Shown here piece by piece: positions 35,686 to 44,674 of a stretch of 64,000 nucleotides of DNA; position 1 is the stretch's first letter; the number at the start of each line of letters is the position of its first letter. The stretch lies in contig NZ_CP113910.1 of the NCBI RefSeq assembly GCF_024701375.2, positions 1,550,001 to 1,614,000 on the forward strand, read 5' to 3'. The notes below the pieces were generated by a model. The model ran no database searches, was not told the DNA's origin, and worked only from the letters and a program-made list of their open reading frames with translations. Position numbers and translations under genes: made by a program. Origin of the DNA: Streptomyces sp. KMM 9044. Lineage in GTDB: Bacteria; Actinomycetota; Actinomycetes; Streptomycetales; Streptomycetaceae.

Positions 35686-37365
35686 TCAGACGGCGCAGTG
35701 GACGGGCCGGGGAAGGCTGCCGTCGTTCAGGCGGGCGGTGAAGAACCGTTCGGTGACCAGCTCCTTGCCCGCGGCGAGCGAAGTGCCCGCGGGGGCGAGA
35801 TACAGGTCGGGGCTGGTGGCCAGGTCGGCACCGGCGGGGTGCCAGTGCAGGCCGTCGGCCGTGACGGTCAGTTCCGGGATGCTGGAGTCCTCGCCGATCT
35901 CCGTCCCGGTGTCCGAGAAGCCTCGGCGCAACAGCGGACGTACGGCGAAGTGGCTGGCGGGCAGGCCGAGTCCGGCCAGCAGTTCGGCGACCGCCGGGAT
36001 CTCGTGCGTGTTGTCCGGGGTTTCGGTGAGGGCGATTCGCGGGGGCAGCCCGAGGTCGACGAGGTGGCGGATGCCGTCCAGGGTGCGCAGCCAGGAACCG
36101 GCGCCACGGTGTGCCTCGTGCGCGGCCGGCGTCGCGCCGTCGAGGGAGGTCTGGACGGTGAGTTTTCGGCCCGCCAGGGCGGGGAGTCCGGCGGCCCGCC
36201 GACCGCGCAGCAGCATCGCGTTGGTCATGACGACCGTGGGCAACCGCGTGGTGGCATGGTCGAGGAGGCCGACGATGTCGGGGTGGAGGAAGGGCTCGCC
36301 GCCGGTGACGTACAACTCGGTGAACCCTGCATTTACGGCCTCGTCGACGAGTGCGTGGAAGTCGGTCGCGGGCAGTGTGCGGGGGGCCGCCTTAGGGGAC
36401 GAGGCGACCGCGCAGTAGTCACAGGCCAGGTTGCAGTGGAAGTTGGTGTAGACCCAGAGTCGTGACGGGAAGTACGCCGTTCCGAAGAGGGGGACGACGG
36501 GGCGGTCGCCTTCCACGGCGCCGGCGGACGCGGCCTCGCCCCAGCCGTCGTCAGCGGGTCGGAAACCGCTCGGCAGGGTGGAGCGGTACAGATGGAAGCG
36601 GCCGCGCGAACGTTCGCGCGGCGGGAGGATTTCCAGGCAGGTCGTCCACCAGCCGGTCTCGATGGTCTCGGTGAAGATCTCGGGCAGTCCGGCGGCGCGC
36701 ATCGAGGCGGCCTGCGCCCGCCAGTCGTAGGAGAGCGGGACCAGCTCGGCGGTCGGGCGCCCGCCGTCCAGGTCGAGGATCGCGTACCAGACCTCACGGC
36801 GGCCGTCGTTGGCCGGCTTGCCGAGCACGCCGACGTTCACCACCAGGGTGTCGGCGACCCGACGCTGCCAGGGCAGGCCGCTGTGGGTGCACAGCACCAC
36901 GTCGGCGCCCGAGGCCTCGGCGCGCAGGCGGTGCTGTTCGTCGGGGAGCGACTCCCACCAGAAGTCGTTCAGCGCCAGCGTCGAGCCGTGAACCATGTGC
37001 ACGTCGACGCCGTCGATGGTCTCCCGGCTCTCGGTGGGCAGGGTGCCCATCCATGCGGCGAAGTCACGGCGGGTGGTGGCGAGCGTGTGGTCGTAGACGA
37101 GTTGGGCGTACTCGTTGTCCTTGGCGTCGCGATAGCCGCAGCCGCAGTCGGTGTCCCCGCGCGCGATCGCCACGTCGTAGTTCCCGGCGACGCACTCGAC
37201 GTCGTTGTCGGCGAGGATCGGCCACAGCGCGTTCACTTCGGCGCCGAAGCCGCCCAGGTCACCCAGGCAGAACAGTCGCTCGCAGCCGCGGGCGCGGGCG
37301 TCGTCGACGAACGCCTGGAGGGCGTACGGGTTTCCGTAGGGGCCGCCGCTGACTGCGATGCGCAT
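35686..37365 (-). CDS. Metallophosphoesterase-radical SAM fusion protein
   Basis: This 559-residue protein joins two enzymes. Residues 1-210 resemble a calcineurin-like phosphoesterase, with GDLG (35-38), GNYD (61-64, for GNHD), MVHGS (124-128) and THSG (160-163). However, the first metal motif DxHGN is replaced by GGPYGN (residues 7-12). Residues about 300-500 form a radical SAM domain with the cluster motif CNLACDYC, cysteines 311, 315 and 318, followed by YVTGGEPFLHPDI. I know of no characterised protein with this architecture. The partner genes suggest a two-step job on an organoarsenic nucleoside, such as a radical reaction plus phosphate removal, but this is inference. ATG 37365 lies 51 nt downstream of the glycosyltransferase stop. 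Confidence 0.82.
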   Translation of the reverse strand: MRIAVSGGPYGNPYALQAFVDDARARGCERLFCLGDLGGFGAEVNALWPILADNDVECVAGNYDVAIARGDTDCGCGYRDAKDNEYAQLVYDHTLATTRRDFAAWMGTLPTESRETIDGVDVHMVHGSTLALNDFWWESLPDEQHRLRAEASGADVVLCTHSGLPWQRRVADTLVVNVGVLGKPANDGRREVWYAILDLDGGRPTAELVPLSYDWRAQAASMRAAGLPEIFTETIETGWWTTCLEILPPRERSRGRFHLYRSTLPSGFRPADDGWGEAASAGAVEGDRPVVPLFGTAYFPSRLWVYTNFHCNLACDYCAVASSPKAAPRTLPATDFHALVDEAVNAGFTELYVTGGEPFLHPDIVGLLDHATTRLPTVVMTNAMLLRGRRAAGLPALAGRKLTVQTSLDGATPAAHEAHRGAGSWLRTLDGIRHLVDLGLPPRIALTETPDNTHEIPAVAELLAGLGLPASHFAVRPLLRRGFSDTGTEIGEDSSIPELTVTADGLHWHPAGADLATSPDLYLAPAGTSLAAGKELVTERFFTARLNDGSLPRPVHCAV

Positions 37366-37416
37366 GGGACTGGTCTCCAGGAAGTCGGGGGAAGGGCGGA
37401 GAGGGCAGGGGGTGGT

Positions 37417-38157
37417 TCAGGGACGGGGGGTGCGCGCCGCTGCCGCGCGTCTGCGCCCGAACAGGCTGGGGCCCGCTGCGTAGCGGGTGCGGATGGCCTC
37501 CGGATCGACGCCGGCGAAGTACAGCAGTTTCAGGTACTGCATGAAGGCGATCATGCGCCAGGTGCCGTGTGCGACCAGACGGCGTGAGGAGGCCGTCGAG
37601 GTCGCGGGCAGCAGGCGCAGCCGGCCTCGGCGGTGCAGGCGCCTCGACATCTCCAGGTCCTCCATGATGGCCAGGTCGGGGAAGCCGCCGAGGGCGTCGA
37701 AGTCGGTACGTCGGACGAACATGGCCTGGTCACCGAAGATGTGGTGAAGGCACCGCGCGCGGGCGTTCGACGTCCGCGCAAGGTAGTTCAGGCCGGGGGT
37801 TCTGCGGTCGAAGCGGAGGGTGAGCCCGCCGGCGACGACGGCCGGGTCTGCGAGAGCGGCCTGGATCTGGTGCAGGGCGTCGGGGTCGACACTGGTGTCG
37901 GCGTGGACGAACCAGAGGATGTCGCCGCAGGCGTGCCGGGCGCCCTCGTTCATCTGCCTGGCCCGGCCGCGCTCGCTGGTCACCACCGTGGCGTGGAGGG
38001 AGGCGAGTTCGACGGTGGCGTCGGTGGAGCCGCCGTCGACGACGATCAGTTCGCAGCCGCGGAAGTCCCGGCACAGGCGGCTCACCGCACTGTGGACGGT
38101 GGCTTCCTCGTTCAGGACCGGGACGATGATCGAGACTCGGGGCGGGGTCAGGGGCAT
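37417..38157 (-). CDS. TIGR04283-type glycosyltransferase 2 of arsenosugar loci
   Basis: This 246-residue GT-A enzyme carries VSIIVPVLNEEATVHSAV, then LIVVDGGSTDATVELA, WFVHADTSVDPDAL and HIFGDQAMFVRR, the pattern of the family that protein databases call arsenosugar biosynthesis glycosyltransferase (TIGR04283). The DGGS and HAD aspartates are kept. Members of this family commonly lie beside a DUF2064 (TIGR04282) partner, exactly as here. Cytoplasmic. It should transfer a sugar, but donor and acceptor are not proven for any member I know. It starts at ATG 38157, overlapping the DUF2064 gene by 10 nt. Confidence 0.85.
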   Translation of the reverse strand: MPLTPPRVSIIVPVLNEEATVHSAVSRLCRDFRGCELIVVDGGSTDATVELASLHATVVTSERGRARQMNEGARHACGDILWFVHADTSVDPDALHQIQAALADPAVVAGGLTLRFDRRTPGLNYLARTSNARARCLHHIFGDQAMFVRRTDFDALGGFPDLAIMEDLEMSRRLHRRGRLRLLPATSTASSRRLVAHGTWRMIAFMQYLKLLYFAGVDPEAIRTRYAAGPSLFGRRRAAAARTPRP

Positions 38158-38828
38158 GACGTCTCCTCGGGCCGGAGCAGAGCGGCGATACCTGGCGGCA
38201 GCATCGGATCCCTCAGGAGCGCCGCCGCGTCCGCGGGGGTGTCCAGGTCCCGGAGCGGACGAAGCGTCCCCGTGCTCAGCCCGCCGTCACGGGCGAGGGC
38301 GCGGGTGGCGGTCAGGACCCGGTCCGTGCTCCAGACCTCCGGGTCGAGGGCGAAGAGGGAGGTGTGGGGGGCGCGCAGGCCGATCAGGTAGTAGCCGCCG
38401 TCCAGCGCGGGGCCCAGTGCCACGTCATGGTTCTGCAGGGCGGTGAAGGCGGCAGTCAGATGGCCGCCGGTGAGGGTCGGTGCGTCGGTGCCGACGACCA
38501 GCAGGGGTCCCGCGCCGTCGGCGAAGGCGTCGGCCACGGCCGCGGCCAGGCGCTCTCCGAGGTCGGTACCGCGCTGGAGCAGCAGGCGGACGCCGGCGGA
38601 CACCGTCGTGCGGATGGCGTCCTCGCCCTCGTGCGGGGAGAGGGCGAGGTAGGTCCTGGGGGTGTGGGAGGTGGCCAGTTCCGCGGTGTGGCGGATGAGT
38701 TCGGCCTGGAGATCCGCGCAGCGCGGAGGGCTCAGCAGCGGGTGCAGCCGGGTCTTGACCAGTCCGGGACGGGGCGCCTTGGCCATGATCAGGACGGCGG
38801 GAGTGCCCTGGGTGGCGAGGGTGCTCAT
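38148..38828 (-). CDS. DUF2064 / TIGR04282-type glycosyltransferase-like protein
   Basis: This 226-residue protein belongs to the GT-A-like DUF2064 family labelled TIGR04282 arsenosugar biosynthesis glycosyltransferase. It has the nucleotide-binding start VLIMAKAPRPGLVKTRL, then GPLLVVGTDAPTLTGGHL and DVALGPALDGGYYLIGLR, with aspartates in positions where MobA-like nucleotidyltransferases bind metal. It could be a nucleotidyltransferase supplying the donor for the glycosyltransferase. The two genes overlap, and its own start overlaps the MTAP gene by ATGA. Specificity is unknown. Confidence 0.85.
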   Translation of the reverse strand: MSTLATQGTPAVLIMAKAPRPGLVKTRLHPLLSPPRCADLQAELIRHTAELATSHTPRTYLALSPHEGEDAIRTTVSAGVRLLLQRGTDLGERLAAAVADAFADGAGPLLVVGTDAPTLTGGHLTAAFTALQNHDVALGPALDGGYYLIGLRAPHTSLFALDPEVWSTDRVLTATRALARDGGLSTGTLRPLRDLDTPADAAALLRDPMLPPGIAALLRPEETSCP

Positions 38829-39613
38829 GCGTCGAACCGGTGGACGAAGCCGGTACCGGCCGTGCTGTCCAGTGCGGGGAGCGCGTGTGCCGCCAGCGTC
38901 GCGAAGACGTCCTTACTCAGGGCCATGCGGTCCAGGAGAGCCTGCACCGGTTCCGGTTCGGTGGCGACTCCGTTGGCGTGGTCGGTGACGAAACCGACCA
39001 GTGCCATGGGCAGTTCGGCCTCACCGGCCAGAACGACCTCCGGGCCCGCGGTCTGGCTGATGGCGGACACCCCGGCCGCGGTCAGGGCGGCCACCTCGGG
39101 GCGGGAGTTGAACCGGGGGCCGTCGACGTGCCCGTACACGCCCCGCGACACGACGGGCACTCCGGTCGCCCCGGCCGCGGAGATCAACGCCTGGCGCAGT
39201 GGTGCGCTGAAGGGACGGTCGAAGATCCAGTGCCCGCGACCGGCCGCGCCGGGTGTGTCGTACCAGGTGCACGGGGTGCCGTCGGGCAGCCGGTTGGCGG
39301 GGAAGTACAGATCGTCGAAGACCACCAGGGAGCCCGGCGGGACGGTCGGGTCGAGGGATCCGCAGACGGTGAAGGACACGAGGGCCTCCGCCTCGCGGGC
39401 CAGCAGAGCGGAGAGGTTCGCCTTGTGGTCGACCTGGCTGGAGAGCCGGTGGTGGCCGGCGCCGTGCCGGGAGAGCTGCACGATCTCCGCGTCCCCGAGG
39501 CGTCCCTCGGTGACGGTGACCTCGCCGTGGTCCGTGGTGACGGTCAGCTCCGTCGCACCCTGCAGGTGGGGCCAGTCGTAGCTGCCGGAGCCGGTGATCA
39601 CGCCTATGCGCAT
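38825..39613 (-). CDS. MTAP/PNP-family nucleoside phosphorylase
   Basis: This 262-residue phosphorylase of the methylthioadenosine/purine nucleoside family has GVITGSGSYDWP for phosphate binding, AGHHRLSSQVDHKANL, FTVCGSLDP and the C-terminal SQTAGPEVVLAGEAELPMALVGFVTDHANGV with the base-binding Asp. In this cluster it could cleave the adenine from a 5'-deoxy-5'-arsenical adenosine, leaving a ribose-1-phosphate for transfer, by analogy to methylthioadenosine salvage. A plain role in recycling 5'-deoxyadenosine or methylthioadenosine made by the radical SAM enzymes is an alternative. It is translationally coupled to its downstream partner. Confidence 0.85.
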   Translation of the reverse strand: MRIGVITGSGSYDWPHLQGATELTVTTDHGEVTVTEGRLGDAEIVQLSRHGAGHHRLSSQVDHKANLSALLAREAEALVSFTVCGSLDPTVPPGSLVVFDDLYFPANRLPDGTPCTWYDTPGAAGRGHWIFDRPFSAPLRQALISAAGATGVPVVSRGVYGHVDGPRFNSRPEVAALTAAGVSAISQTAGPEVVLAGEAELPMALVGFVTDHANGVATEPEPVQALLDRMALSKDVFATLAAHALPALDSTAGTGFVHRFDA

Positions 39614-39616
39614 GGT

Positions 39617-41053
39617 CTACTTCTTCTCCTTCGGTGACGTTCCGGACGAGCGATCGACGGTGGTGCGGACTCCGACGATCGGCAGCAGGGTACGCAGTGC
39701 CGCGTTCTCGGCCGGATCGAGTACGGCGTGCTGCACACAGGCGGGGACGAGAGCACCGTCCTCGGGGTGGGCCATGGCGTAGTGGCAGGCGGCCAGCCGC
39801 TCCTGGGTCTCGCGCAGCCCGGGGTCCTCCGCCTGCTCGCCGCGCTGCATCATCTCCCAGGCCGGGGCGACGACATCGGCGTCCATGAACTGGTGCATCA
39901 CGAAAGTGACCGGGCGCGCCCGCATCCGGTGCCGGACCAGCCGCAACAGTCCGACGCGGCGGGCGGTGCGGGCCAGCCAGCGAAGCCCCGTCACCACGGT
40001 GGACGGGTGGCGGGCCACCACCCGCAGGAGCCTGGCCGTGAGGAGGGCGGGCGGGGTGCCCGTGAAGGTCACCCTCCCGAAGTACCGGAAGAACGCGTCG
40101 CGCACGGCGAGGTCGCGCGGGTCGTCGCCGTCGAGGAACGGATACCAGCGGCGGCCGGTGTAGAAGCCGTAGGCGGTGCGGTTGCAACGCACGTCGCCGT
40201 TCTCGAAGACCCGGTGGTCCAACCGGGTTCCGGCGCCACGCTCGATTTCCGCCCACACCGCGTCCGGGGTCGCCTCGCGGAACTCCTCCTTCCAGCGGCG
40301 CTCGTCGCCGAGGAAGGCGGCGGGCTGGAAGGAGAACATGCCGTAGTCCATGGCCCGGCAGTCGCGGATCACGCTCGCGACCTCGTCGAGGTTGCCCGGG
40401 GTGACGGTCATGTTGTGGGCGAGGAAGAACCGCACCCCGTGCTCACGCCGCAACCGGACGAACATCGCGGCGAACCGTGCCCGGTACGGGTGGAGCGCCT
40501 GCTCGTTCGGCGGGCTTTCGATGCCGCGTCTGCCGTACATGAACTTGTCGAAGTGCGCGGCGAAGGACAGCCGGCCGAAGCGCCGTGTGCCGTCCGGGCC
40601 GAGGGCGAGCCGGGTCAGGTAGCCGTAGTCGAAGTCGCCGTGGGTGAAGCTCATCGGTTCCCGGCCGTGCTCCCGCATGACTGCGAGCGCGGCGGCGTGG
40701 TCGTCTGGGGCGAGCAGGCTCACCTCTCCACCGATGAGCTGGGCGTGCGCGCGCGGGCCCCGTAGCTCACGCAGCAGGCGCATCTGGGCCGTGACCTGTT
40801 CGTGGGTGTGGGGGCCGTCGACGCGGACCTGGTTGGCGTCCCGTGAGTGGTAGCAGGGCGTGCACTTGAGGTTGCACTTGGGGAAGACGCCGTGGGTACC
40901 CTCGCAGCCGACGCCGTGCCGGCCGAGGATCTGGCCGGGAGTCCGGGCCACGGCGGGGAGCTCCGCCCAGCGGCGTTCCATGGCCGCGGCGAATTCGGCG
41001 TCGTAAGGGCGGGTGGCGCGCTCGAGGGCGCGCAGTTTCGCGGTGATCCGCAT
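39617..41053 (-). CDS. Radical SAM protein
   Basis: This 478-residue enzyme has the cluster motif PKCNLKCTPCYHSRDANQ, with cysteines 60, 64 and 67 in CxxxCxxC spacing. A radical SAM barrel follows (for example IGGEVSLLAPDD and AHFDKFMYGRRG). It is not the canonical ArsS of arsenosugar loci, whose Cys-rich C-terminus is missing here, although the operon otherwise looks like an arsenosugar one. It might be the enzyme that joins the 5'-deoxyadenosyl group to an arsenical. The last 180 residues have no clear domain. ATG 41053 overlaps the MauE-like stop by one base. It lies 3 nt from the MTAP gene start. Confidence 0.85.
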   Translation of the reverse strand: MRITAKLRALERATRPYDAEFAAAMERRWAELPAVARTPGQILGRHGVGCEGTHGVFPKCNLKCTPCYHSRDANQVRVDGPHTHEQVTAQMRLLRELRGPRAHAQLIGGEVSLLAPDDHAAALAVMREHGREPMSFTHGDFDYGYLTRLALGPDGTRRFGRLSFAAHFDKFMYGRRGIESPPNEQALHPYRARFAAMFVRLRREHGVRFFLAHNMTVTPGNLDEVASVIRDCRAMDYGMFSFQPAAFLGDERRWKEEFREATPDAVWAEIERGAGTRLDHRVFENGDVRCNRTAYGFYTGRRWYPFLDGDDPRDLAVRDAFFRYFGRVTFTGTPPALLTARLLRVVARHPSTVVTGLRWLARTARRVGLLRLVRHRMRARPVTFVMHQFMDADVVAPAWEMMQRGEQAEDPGLRETQERLAACHYAMAHPEDGALVPACVQHAVLDPAENAALRTLLPIVGVRTTVDRSSGTSPKEKK

Positions 41054-41511
41054 CAGTGGTTCTCCAACAGGGTTCGTTCCGTACGCGCTGTTGCGGGTGA
41101 CGAGGCGGCCCTGGTCCGGCGCAGGCGGCGCCACAACAACCAGGCGTACAGCAGCATCAGAGCGTCCTCGACCAGTACGTACCAGCGCAGTGGCTGAGCC
41201 AGGTAGGTTCCGAAGCAGCCGCAGTTGTCCAGGACGAGTCCGCGGGCGAACGCCTGGGAGGCCAGGACAGCCCACACCACTGCCACGCCCGTGTACGACC
41301 AGACGGGTGCGGCGGCGCGGGAACGGGGCCGGGCGAGGAACCAGAAGGCCGTCACGGCCTCGGCGCCGATCAACGCCACCGTCAGGGCGGTCGAAACCGC
41401 GCCGGACGGCAGGCCGTAGGCGGTCATGACGGCGGGCATCGCGTTGAACGAGGCGAGCTGGCCCAGCGCCATCGCCGCGAGGACGGCGCCCAGGACGAGA
41501 CGGAGGATCAT
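41053..41511 (-). CDS. MauE/DoxX-like membrane protein with CGC motif
   Basis: This 152-residue membrane protein has four hydrophobic segments and the motif LDNCGCFGTYL near residue 95, characteristic of the MauE-like methylamine-utilisation family, whose cysteine pair is thought to act in thiol transfer. It ends in a basic tail (WRRLRRTRAASS). In this operon it follows a FAD disulfide reductase and precedes the radical SAM enzyme, so I infer electron or thiol delivery across the membrane. ATG 41511 overlaps the reductase gene by 4 nt. Confidence 0.75.
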   Translation of the reverse strand: MILRLVLGAVLAAMALGQLASFNAMPAVMTAYGLPSGAVSTALTVALIGAEAVTAFWFLARPRSRAAAPVWSYTGVAVVWAVLASQAFARGLVLDNCGCFGTYLAQPLRWYVLVEDALMLLYAWLLWRRLRRTRAASSPATARTERTLLENH

Positions 41512-42917
41512 CGGAGCACCGCCCTGCGGAGTTTGAGCAGCGCGCCTATGGGGCCGCTGCCCCGGGCCAGGCGGGCGTGGACGTCGGCCAGCGCGGTGTG
41601 CCAGGGACCGTCGGCGTACGTGGGGTACGGGTGCACGGTGCGGGCGTAGTCGGAGGGGGTCCAGCCCAGGCGTACCGCCGCCGCCGGATGGGCGATGGTC
41701 TCCCCCGCCCTCGGCGACACGACCGTCGCTCCGACGATCTTCCCGCGCGGGCCCAGCACCAGGGTGGTGAAGCCCTCCGTGCGGCCGTCGGCGACCGCCC
41801 GGTCGACCCGGTCGTTGTCCAGCGTGTGGACGCGTGCGGTGTCGCCGTACTTCTCGCGCGCCTCGTCGGTGGTGAGGCCGACGCGGGCGATCTCGGGGTC
41901 GGTGTACGTCACCCAGGGCACCGCGCGGTAGTCGATGGGACGGCGCACACCCAGGAGGGCGTCGGCGGCGGCAGCTCCGCCCTGCGTGCCGCCCAGGTGA
42001 GTGAAGGCCGAATGGCCGGTGACGTCGCCGGCGGCGTAGATCCGGTGGTTGGCGGTGCGCAGCCGGCCGTCGGTCCGGACGTGACCGGTCTCGGTCAGCT
42101 CCACACCGGCAGCCTCCAGGCCGAGCCCGTCGGTGTCGGCGCGGCGGCCCGTGACGGCCAGCAGTGTGTCGTACGGGAGAGGGCCGCCGGGCCCGTGGAC
42201 GGCTCCGGCGTCGACCTTCTCGGCGCGGTAACCGGTCAGCACGGTGGCTCCCTCGGCCTCCAGCCGTTCCCGCAGTACCTGCGAGGCCCGCGGTTCCTCC
42301 CGGGGCACCAGGCGGTCCATCGCCTCCACAAGGGTGACCTGCGAGCCGAGCCGGGCGAACGCCTGGCCCAGCTCGCAGCCGATGGGTCCACCGCCCAGCA
42401 CGACGAGACGCCGCGGGAGTGCGGTCAGCTCCCAGACGGTGTCGCTGGTCAGCGGCCCGGCCTCGGCCAGGCCCGGGACGGGCACCAGGGCCGGCGTGGA
42501 GCCGGTCGCGATCAGGGCGTACCGGAAGAAGACCTTCCGCCCGCCCGCGGTCAGGGTTCTCCGGTCGGTGAAGGAGGCCGCGCCTCGTGTCACCTCCACG
42601 CCGAACGGAGCCAGTGCCCCGGCCGAGTCGTGCGGCTCGACCGCGCCGATCGCCCGCTTCACCTCGCCCATGGCCGCCGCGAGGTCGGCCGGGCCGGACA
42701 CCGTCGGGAGACCGTAGGCAGCGGCGCGGCGGGCCGCTTGCACGTCGGCGGCCACATGCAGCAGCGCCTTGCTCGGTACGCACCCCGTCCACAGACAGTC
42801 CCCACCCAGCCGGTCCCGCTCGACGAGCAACACACGGGCGCCGAGGCGCCCGGCGGTGCGGGCCGCGGTCAGGCCGGCACTGCCGCCGCCGATGACCACC
42901 AGGTCGTACGTACTCAT
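41508..42917 (-). CDS. NAD(P)/FAD pyridine nucleotide disulfide reductase
   Basis: This 469-residue flavoenzyme has the FAD motif VVIGGGSAGLTAARTAGRLG, the redox disulfide GGDCLWTGCVPSKAL and an NAD(P) motif RLVVLGGGPIGCELGQAF. It ends with the dimerisation His region HPYPTYADGPW. The C-terminal cysteine pair and N-terminal metal-binding domain of mercuric reductase are absent, so it is a mercuric-reductase-like enzyme of broader type. TVP38-like membrane proteins, as found in the divergent transcript, often neighbour such reductases. ATG 42917 has the ribosome site GGAGAGAG. It is the first gene of the minus-strand operon. Confidence 0.85.
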   Translation of the reverse strand: MSTYDLVVIGGGSAGLTAARTAGRLGARVLLVERDRLGGDCLWTGCVPSKALLHVAADVQAARRAAAYGLPTVSGPADLAAAMGEVKRAIGAVEPHDSAGALAPFGVEVTRGAASFTDRRTLTAGGRKVFFRYALIATGSTPALVPVPGLAEAGPLTSDTVWELTALPRRLVVLGGGPIGCELGQAFARLGSQVTLVEAMDRLVPREEPRASQVLRERLEAEGATVLTGYRAEKVDAGAVHGPGGPLPYDTLLAVTGRRADTDGLGLEAAGVELTETGHVRTDGRLRTANHRIYAAGDVTGHSAFTHLGGTQGGAAAADALLGVRRPIDYRAVPWVTYTDPEIARVGLTTDEAREKYGDTARVHTLDNDRVDRAVADGRTEGFTTLVLGPRGKIVGATVVSPRAGETIAHPAAAVRLGWTPSDYARTVHPYPTYADGPWHTALADVHARLARGSGPIGALLKLRRAVLR

Positions 42918-43145
42918 CGAGTGGGCTCTCTCCGGTCGGTGCGCGGCAGGGGACGCGAGGGGAACCCGGTGACGCCTCCACGGCCTTCCCTTCTCGGTCA
43001 CACGATTCCTGCCCGGTGGGCCGGCCGGAATCATCCAGCCCGAACCGGCGTGTCCGAAGCGGAATGTGGAGCCCTCCCGGCAGGGTTCCCGGCGGCAGGC
43101 ACAGGGCGCGAGGGGTTCGCGGGCCGCGACAGAGACGAGGACCGG

Positions 43146-43925
43146 ATGAACGAACAGGAATGGCGACGTTTCATCGCCGCCTACCACCACGCGCATCCCG
43201 GCATCACCGAACAGCTCTTCACCCTGGCCGACACCTCCCCGTACGCCTGGCTGGCCGAACCACTCCACGGCATCGAGGGCACGGTCCTCGACCTGGCCTG
43301 CGGTTCGGCACCCACCCGAGCGGAGCTTCCGTACGCCGAGTGGGTCGGGATCGACCTCTCGGCGGCGGAGCTGGCCGAAGCGGCGCGGCTTGGCCGAGGG
43401 CCGCTGGTGCGGGCCGGAGCGGACTCGCTCCCGACGGCCTCCACGAGCGTCGCGGGCGTGTGCGCGGCCATGTGCCTACCGGTCCTCACCCCCTTGCCGC
43501 AGGTGCTCGAGGAGGTTCGGCGCGTGCTGCGCCCGGGCGGGACACTCGCGGCGCTGGTGCCCTCCCAGACAGGGCTGACCACGTCCGGCATGCTCGGATG
43601 GCTCCGGGTGATGACCGCCCTGCGCGCCGTACGTCAGCCCTGGCCCAGCCCGCAGGCACGGGACGGGCTGGCCGCCCTGCTACGCGATGCGGGGTTCCAC
43701 GTCCGCTCCGACGAGCGACACGTCTTCACCCTCGCCATCGACTCGGCCGACGCCGCGGCCCTGCTGCCCGACGCCCTGTACCTGCCCGGACTGACGCCTC
43801 GGCGCGCCGAGGCCGCAAAGCGCTCCCTGGCACGGTGGGCGGCCCCGGGGCGACGCCTTGAGCTGCCGCTGCGCCGCGTGGTGGCCTGCCTCCCCACCGG
43901 ACAACCATCAGAGGAGCCCATATGA
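43146..43925 (+). CDS. Class I SAM-dependent methyltransferase
   Basis: This 259-residue enzyme has the SAM motif VLDLACGSAPTRAELPYA and a type-11 methyltransferase post-motif VRRVLRPGGTLAALVPS. It lacks the arsenic-binding cysteines of ArsM and its substrate cannot be deduced. It starts a divergent operon with the TVP38-like gene (4-nt overlap) and arsM, opposite the reductase. It may methylate the sugar or lipid portion of the cluster product. ATG 43146 is chosen, with a GACGAGGAC ribosome site upstream. Confidence 0.78.
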   Translation: MNEQEWRRFIAAYHHAHPGITEQLFTLADTSPYAWLAEPLHGIEGTVLDLACGSAPTRAELPYAEWVGIDLSAAELAEAARLGRGPLVRAGADSLPTASTSVAGVCAAMCLPVLTPLPQVLEEVRRVLRPGGTLAALVPSQTGLTTSGMLGWLRVMTALRAVRQPWPSPQARDGLAALLRDAGFHVRSDERHVFTLAIDSADAAALLPDALYLPGLTPRRAEAAKRSLARWAAPGRRLELPLRRVVACLPTGQPSEEPI

Positions 43926-44674
43926 GCCGCCCGGCAGCCCCCTCACCCGCGACCGGGCCCCCGCCCTCCGATGGGGCGGCCCCGGACAGGCCGGCACCGC
44001 GGTCGGCGCGCGCGGCGTGGACACGGCTGGCACTTCTGGTGGTCCTGCTGGCGGCGCTCGGCTCCTTGGGTGTGTGGGGAGGAGCGGACCTGTTGCGGGA
44101 GGTGCGCCAAGGTGTCGATTCACTCGGCCCGTGGGGGCCGGTGGTGTTTGCCGTCTGCTACGCCCTGGCGGTGACGGCGTTGCTGCCCGGTTCGGTGCTC
44201 ACCGCGTCTGCCGGGGTGCTGTTCGGGCTGCCGCTGGGGGTCGGTGCGGTACTCGTGGGAGCGACGGCGGGTGCGGCCTTGTCGTTCGGCATCGCCCGTC
44301 GGCTGGGGCGTCCGGTGGTGGCCCGGTACGCCGGCTCGGGACGGCTGGCCCGGCTGGACGCCCACCTGACACACCGCGGATTCGCAGCCGTCCTGCTCCT
44401 GCGGCTGGTGCCGCTGTTCCCCTTCTCGGTGATCAACTACGGAGCGGGAGTGGCCGGGGTCCGCTTCTCCTCCTACCTGACCGCCACAGCCCTGGGCATC
44501 GTCCCCGGCACCGTCGTCTACGCCGGGCTCGGCGGCTCGCTGCGCGATCCCATCTCTCCCGGGCTGTGGATCGCGTCGGGCGGCCTGCTGCTCCTCAGCG
44601 CGGGCGGCTGGTGGGCGGCCCGGTTCGTCCGCTCCCACGGCGGGGAGGTCACCGCGGCTGCCGACGGCCGGTGA
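43922..44674 (+). CDS. TVP38/TMEM64 (DedA-like) membrane protein
   Basis: This 250-residue membrane protein has the SNARE-associated/VTT domain pattern: a first hydrophobic segment near 37-55, a re-entrant segment LLPGSVLTASAGVLFGLPLGVG and the motif LLRLVPLFPFSVINYGAGVAG. Members occur next to mercuric-reductase-like FAD enzymes, and some relatives affect metalloid resistance. Lipid or phospholipid transport is the likelier general role. ATG 43922 overlaps the preceding methyltransferase. The N-terminal 30 residues are Pro-rich and disordered. Confidence 0.85.
   Translation: MSRPAAPSPATGPPPSDGAAPDRPAPRSARAAWTRLALLVVLLAALGSLGVWGGADLLREVRQGVDSLGPWGPVVFAVCYALAVTALLPGSVLTASAGVLFGLPLGVGAVLVGATAGAALSFGIARRLGRPVVARYAGSGRLARLDAHLTHRGFAAVLLLRLVPLFPFSVINYGAGVAGVRFSSYLTATALGIVPGTVVYAGLGGSLRDPISPGLWIASGGLLLLSAGGWWAARFVRSHGGEVTAAADGR

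Noticed and set aside
39617..41053. Canonical ArsS arsenosugar radical SAM protein
   Set aside because: The CxxxCxxC motif fits any radical SAM enzyme, while the Cys-rich C-terminus typical of ArsS is absent.
41508..42917. Mercuric reductase (MerA)
   Set aside because: The redox disulfide is present, but the C-terminal cysteine pair and N-terminal heavy-metal domain are missing and no mer genes are nearby.
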